Part shown: positions 60,380 to 64,000 of the stretch, in pieces
Layout: each line of letters begins with the position of its first letter
Position numbering within the stretch: the first letter of the stretch is position 1
From: Niastella sp966211305
GTDB taxonomy: Bacteria; Bacteroidota; Bacteroidia; Chitinophagales; Chitinophagaceae
DNA: 64,000 nucleotides
Reading direction: 5' to 3'
Assembly: GCA_966211305.1 (NCBI GenBank)
Contig: CBIHPC010000001.1
Coordinates: 51,525-115,524, forward strand
Translations under genes and position numbers: made by a program
The notes under the pieces: generated by a model
What the model saw: the letters and a program-made list of their open reading frames with translations, nothing else
Told to the model about the DNA's origin: nothing
The model's database searches: none

Positions 60380-60442
60380 GATTTTGAGATTTTGAGATTT
60401 GTCAGAAGGCTGAGCTAATTGAAATCTCTAAATCTCAAAATC
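60380..60442. repeat. 21-bp inverted repeat built from ATTTTGAG-type heptads
   Basis: The arms 60380-60400 and 60422-60442 match as inverted copies at 19 of 21 positions with a 21-nt loop. The left arm is two-plus copies of TTTTGAGA-like words preceded by GGATTTAGG. It can form a stable hairpin between the GH88 and beta-helix genes. Confidence 0.75.
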
Positions 60443-60511
60443 AGAAATTGCCATCTTATTCAGGAATTAAAAAACAAGGAGGAAGCATATAAGAAACCAT
60501 ATACATTAACC

Positions 60512-60529
60512 AACCAAATTAAAACCTGT
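60512..60529 (+). promoter_or_regulatory. Leader element AACCAAATTAAAACCTGT before the beta-helix gene
   Basis: 17 of 18 positions match the leader at 27735-27752. It lies 3 nt before the ATG at 60533, supporting that start over the longer open frame. Confidence 0.45.
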
Positions 60530-60532
60530 TCC

Positions 60533-63379
60533 ATGTTAATCAAAACGATTGCTGCTATGCCAGGTGCACAACATGCATGCTGGCGAAGGGCTTTTTATGT
60601 CCCGTTTATCTCCACATTCCTCTCATTTCTTGTTTTATCTCTAACCACAACCGCACAGGCGCCGCTGATCTCCCTGCAAAATGGCCAGCTGGTGTACAAC
60701 AAATATGCGAATGCGCGCCAGACAAATGCGGTAAACCAGGTGCCTGATTTTTCCAACTGTGGTTATCGCGGAGGCGGTGTAAAACTGCCCGATGTGCCGG
60801 TTGTAAAAACTATTACCCCTGTGCAGGGCAATTGCCGGGCGCTTATACAAAATGCCATCGACAGCGTATTGGCATTGCCGGCAGATGTCAATGGCCGGCG
60901 AGGCGCCATCCTGTTAAAAGCTGGTGTATATGTGGTTGACAGTTCAATAAGCATCAGAACGGGCGGTGTCATTTTACGGGGCGAGGGCAACGGCCTTACA
61001 GGCACGGTGCTGATCGCTACCCGGAACGTGCAGCATAACTTTATCATCGTGCAGGGCGCAGGCAGCGGTTATGGCGAAATAAGCGGAAGCCGTGTACATA
61101 TTGCCGATACCTATGTGCCTACCGGTACAAAGACCATTACCGTTCCTGCCGGGCATAGCTTTGTTGCGGGAAGTAACGTCGTTATTCAGCGAACGCCCAA
61201 CGAGGCCTGGATCGATACGCTCGATATGCGCCAGTATGGCTGGACAACAACACAATACCGCACCACGTTCGAACGGCAGGTAGTGGCGGTGCAGGGGAAT
61301 ACGCTTACGTTGAATATTCCCATCGTTGATCCTATTGAACAGGCATATGGCGGTGCAGACATTTACCGGTCGAACGTAACCGGCCGCATAACCGAATGCG
61401 GGATAGAAAATATGCGGTTGGAATCGGATTTCATCAGCGATAACAGCGAAGATCATGGCTGGGTGGCTATTTATATGGCGCGGGTGGAGAACAGTTGGGT
61501 AAGAAATGTAATTGCAAAATATTTCGGTAATACCTGTGTAAGCATCCTCGGCAATTCGCGGTTCAATACGGTAGAGGACTGCGCCATGATAGATCCCAAA
61601 TCTATAACAACGGGCGGCAGAAAGTATTCGTTCAATATGGATGGTTATGCCACCGGTAATTTATTTCAGCGATGCATGACCTGGGGTGGCCGCCACGATT
61701 ATGTAAGCGGGGCGAGGGTAACCGGTCCCAATGTATTTCTTGATTGCATTTCCGAAAATACGTTCGACGATATTGGTCCGCACCACCGCTGGAGCACCGG
61801 CTTGTTGTTTGATAATATTTATGGCGGGCGCATGCGCGTGCAGAACCGTGGCGCTTCGGGAACCGGCCATGGCTGGGCCGGTGCGCAAACCATGTTCTGG
61901 AATTGCCGCTCGGTAAGAAGTGATTTTAAAGTGGAGAGCCCGCCCACTGCCCGCAACTGGGGTATAGGTTGTATCGGGTTGGTGCAGGTAGGCGCCGGTT
62001 ACTGGGAAAGCTGGGGCGCGCCTGTATTGCCGCGCAGTTTGTATTTGCAACAGCTGGAAGAAAGAATGGGAACGCAGGCCGTGCAGGACATTGCCACGCC
62101 GCAGCAATTACAGAATCAGCTGCGCGACACGTTACGAGCAAGGGCCATCCGCATAGCCGGCGAACCGCGGGTGTCGTTTGGTACGGTGCCGGGCACTTCA
62201 TTCGATCTTACCGATAATGGCGGCGCCATTGCGGCCCAGTATCCCAATACGTCGAACTCCAATGAAGATGTACCGAGGTTGATCGATAACAATAGCCAGA
62301 CAAAATATTACCGCAGCGGCCGCACGAATTTATGGGTGCAGTATCAGTCAACGACTGCGGCTATTGTTACGTATTATACCATTACATCGGCCAATGATGT
62401 GCCCACCCGCGACCCGAAGAACTGGACGTTATCCGGTTCCAATGACGGTACGAACTGGACGGCGCTGGATACCCGCAGCGATGAAGTATTTGCCACGCGG
62501 TTTTTAAAGAAAACGTACCTCATCAATAACAATACTACAGCTTATAGTTATTACCGGCTCACCATTACGGCCAATAACGGACATACCGGTACGCAATTCG
62601 CAGAGTGGGAATTGTTCGAAAGGCGGCAGCAAACGATCACGCTCGCTGAAATACCGGAACAAACTTATGGCGATGATCCTTTTCAGTTGGTGGCAGGCGC
62701 CAGTTCGGGGCTGCCCGTTGTTACGGAATTAATATCCGGTCCGGGTATATTGACCGATTCGGTAGTGACCATAACCGGTGCGGGTATTATCACTCTTCGG
62801 TTTACGCAGGCGGGGGACGACAAATACTTTCCGGTGGTGCTGGAAAAGGAGGTGGTAGTGCATAAGGCGCAGCAGGCGATCACATTCGGGGCTATAGCGC
62901 CGAAATTTAAATATGAACAGGTAACACTGGCATCCACATCCACCTCGGGTTTGCCGGTTGAATTTACGATTGCATCAGGACCGGGGAGTATAATAAACAA
63001 TACGTTGAAGTTAACCGGTGAGGGATTGGTAACTGTACAGGCGGCGCAGCCGGGAAATGAAAATTACGAGCCTGGTGAGCCGGTAGTGCAAACGGTGCTG
63101 GTGCTGGGACTTCAATCGGTAACAAATGAATTTTTGTTACGGGTGTTTCCTAATCCAACCCGCGGAGTGTTCACGGCACGAATTACGCCGGTAAAAGGAA
63201 GAAACTATGTCTTTACTGTCTTTGATAGCAAGGGAAGTATAGCCGGTGTGAATACGGTTGCTGCGGAAAGCAACGTAAGGGATGTGCAGTTTGATCTAAG
63301 CAACAAACCGAATGGTTATTATTTTCTGCATGTAACGGATGGAAAGTATAAAGTGGTGCGGATCGTGGTGAAGTATTGA
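60533..63379 (+). CDS. Beta-helix (pectate-lyase-fold) protein with discoidin-like and Ig-like domains, secreted by type IX system
   Basis: About 948 aa from the ATG at 60533; the open frame reaches 60419 but that part covers repeats and a leader. Signal region (FLSFLVLSLTTTAQA), then a right-handed beta-helix (about 100-510: GAILLKAGVYVVDSSISIRTG; GWVAIYMARVENSWVRNVIA; GGRHDYVSGARVTGPNVFLD). A discoidin-like segment (about 575-690, LIDNNSQTKYYRSG; NWTLSGSNDGTNW) precedes two similar Ig-like repeats (QTITLAEIPEQTYGDDPFQL; QAITFGAIAPKFKYEQVTL). A T9SS type A sorting domain ends it (about 865-948, LLRVFPNPTRGVFTARI; YYFLHVTDGKYKVVRIVV). Probably a surface-released glycan-binding or -cleaving protein; catalytic residues not identified. 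Confidence 0.9.
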   Translation: MLIKTIAAMPGAQHACWRRAFYVPFISTFLSFLVLSLTTTAQAPLISLQNGQLVYNKYANARQTNAVNQVPDFSNCGYRGGGVKLPDVPVVKTITPVQGNCRALIQNAIDSVLALPADVNGRRGAILLKAGVYVVDSSISIRTGGVILRGEGNGLTGTVLIATRNVQHNFIIVQGAGSGYGEISGSRVHIADTYVPTGTKTITVPAGHSFVAGSNVVIQRTPNEAWIDTLDMRQYGWTTTQYRTTFERQVVAVQGNTLTLNIPIVDPIEQAYGGADIYRSNVTGRITECGIENMRLESDFISDNSEDHGWVAIYMARVENSWVRNVIAKYFGNTCVSILGNSRFNTVEDCAMIDPKSITTGGRKYSFNMDGYATGNLFQRCMTWGGRHDYVSGARVTGPNVFLDCISENTFDDIGPHHRWSTGLLFDNIYGGRMRVQNRGASGTGHGWAGAQTMFWNCRSVRSDFKVESPPTARNWGIGCIGLVQVGAGYWESWGAPVLPRSLYLQQLEERMGTQAVQDIATPQQLQNQLRDTLRARAIRIAGEPRVSFGTVPGTSFDLTDNGGAIAAQYPNTSNSNEDVPRLIDNNSQTKYYRSGRTNLWVQYQSTTAAIVTYYTITSANDVPTRDPKNWTLSGSNDGTNWTALDTRSDEVFATRFLKKTYLINNNTTAYSYYRLTITANNGHTGTQFAEWELFERRQQTITLAEIPEQTYGDDPFQLVAGASSGLPVVTELISGPGILTDSVVTITGAGIITLRFTQAGDDKYFPVVLEKEVVVHKAQQAITFGAIAPKFKYEQVTLASTSTSGLPVEFTIASGPGSIINNTLKLTGEGLVTVQAAQPGNENYEPGEPVVQTVLVLGLQSVTNEFLLRVFPNPTRGVFTARITPVKGRNYVFTVFDSKGSIAGVNTVAAESNVRDVQFDLSNKPNGYYFLHVTDGKYKVVRIVVKY

Positions 63380-63408
63380 GGGGGGATTGGCAATGCTGAA
63401 ATGAAGTG

Positions 63409-63442
63409 GTACCGCTCCGGCAACGGGGCGGTACTTTTTTTT
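63409..63442 (+). terminator. Rho-independent terminator closing the third PUL
   Basis: GTACCGCTCC (63409-63418) pairs with GGGGCGGTAC (63425-63434), ten pairs including one wobble, 6-nt loop, followed by an eight-T run. The remaining gap to 63667 shows no gene I can support. Confidence 0.8.
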
Positions 63443-63667
63443 ACCTGGAAAGGAACGCTGAGATACTCAAGTTCAAAAAATGGTTGATAACTGACTGCTG
63501 TAATCGAATTATACATATATTTGGTTATACGATCAGATCGCCGCGTTAAGTATCCCTGATTTGTCGCTATACAATCTGCAACGTTTCATTTACCAGTAAT
63601 TCCAACCACAACAGTACATGGCAGGACGTGTGTCCTGGATAAAGTTTTCATCTGTAAATGTCACAAG

Positions 63668-64000
63668 TTGAGTAAACCAGCAGCACGGGTAGGAGATGGG
63701 CATGCTTGTCCGATGGTGACCCCGGGTACCGGGGTGCCGCATCTTGGCGGGCCGGTAACGGGACCGGGATGTGCAACTGTATTGATTGAGAACCAGCCGG
63801 CCGCCATAGCGGGGGATGACTGTACATGTGCAGGTGCGATGGATAAAATAAAAGATGGGTCAACCGGTGTGTTTATTGGCGGTAAACCCGCTGCCCGGTT
63901 GGGCGATCCATGTATGCATGGCGGGGTTGTAATAAATGGAAGTAGCTTAGTATTGATAGGAGAGAGCATGGGGCGGAATTTTTTATGGCTACCGTGTGTG
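63668..64000 (+). CDS. PAAR-domain spike protein, 3' end outside window
   Basis: 111 codons are visible and open to the window edge. From TTG at 63668 the product reads (M)SKPAARVGDGHACPMVTPG, the standard opening of PAAR proteins, then a second PAAR-like half (VFIGGKPAARLGDPCMHGG; SSLVLIGE). There is no ATG at this place in frame; the nearby ATG at 63658 stops after five codons, so TTG is the likely start. PAAR proteins sharpen the VgrG spike of type VI and related contractile injection systems and may carry C-terminal effectors, which would lie outside the window. It is separated from the PUL by a terminator, so a new functional region begins here. Confidence 0.87.
   Translation, partial: MSKPAARVGDGHACPMVTPGTGVPHLGGPVTGPGCATVLIENQPAAIAGDDCTCAGAMDKIKDGSTGVFIGGKPAARLGDPCMHGGVVINGSSLVLIGESMGRNFLWLPCV

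Noticed and set aside
60419..60532. 38-codon N-terminal extension of the beta-helix protein
   Set aside because: It covers the inverted-repeat heptads and the conserved leader; a normal signal sequence follows the ATG at 60533.
1..64000. tRNA, rRNA, insertion sequences with transposase, prophage or attachment sites
   Set aside because: I looked through the intergenic regions and found no cloverleaf, rRNA segment, transposase or integrase reading frame.

Overview
The window is typical of the Bacteroidota. It has four SusC/SusD pairs, FecR-type anti-sigma control, a giant periplasmic-propeller hybrid kinase, a type IX secretion (T9SS) sorting domain and TAnnTTTG-like -7 promoter elements. Gene content and style fit the Chitinophagaceae (Chitinophaga/Niastella-like), but that placement is inference. 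Most of the window is a run of polysaccharide utilisation loci (PULs) on the + strand, preceded by a DNA-damage operon on the - strand.

Layout. (1) 1-2690, - strand: umuD, umuC, a 163-aa unknown and an SRAP/HMCES-type abasic-site protein, packed as one operon behind a 37-bp palindrome (2709-2745). The UmuD begins exactly at the residue where E. coli UmuD is normally cleaved, and its catalytic lysine is replaced by arginine. (2) 2995-3279: small HTH-like protein. (3) 3599-7780, - strand: 1393-aa hybrid two-component sensor with 14 propeller blades and two receivers but no DNA-binding output. (4) 8180-25778: pectin/rhamnogalacturonan-type PUL with two SusCD pairs, two accessory lipoproteins, GH28, GH105 and an unassigned six-hairpin glycosidase. 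(5) 26031-37962: alpha-mannan-type PUL with ECF sigma, FecR anti-sigma, STN-containing SusC, SusD, a TIG/NHL lipoprotein, GH76 and GH92. (6) 38052-42589: DUF5063-like gene next to an inverted-repeat element, a 21-bp tandem repeat field, a GH36 alpha-galactosidase, a CYTH protein and a very acidic protein. (7) 42832-63379: PUL for an acidic, fucosylated glycan with SusCD, a FAS1-like lipoprotein, GH2, GH95, GH31, an alginate-lyase-superfamily lyase, GH29, GH88 and a beta-helix protein exported by T9SS. (8) From 63668: a PAAR-spike protein running off the edge.

How the genes work together. In each PUL the SusC/SusD pair imports oligosaccharides across the outer membrane. Surface lipoproteins help capture the glycan, and secreted or periplasmic hydrolases and lyases trim it. 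The three PULs show three regulatory settings: a divergent hybrid kinase, a sigma/anti-sigma/STN-SusC trans-envelope switch, and no visible dedicated regulator.

The most unusual non-coding structure is a set of degenerate short tandem arrays with 7- or 8-bp periods in many intergenic gaps. Five arrays of the octad GTTGAYNA start within 5 nt of a stop codon, always in the sense orientation of the gene just ended. Heptad arrays with other words fill further gaps, and a 21-bp (3 x 7) alternating repeat lies at 38802-39051.
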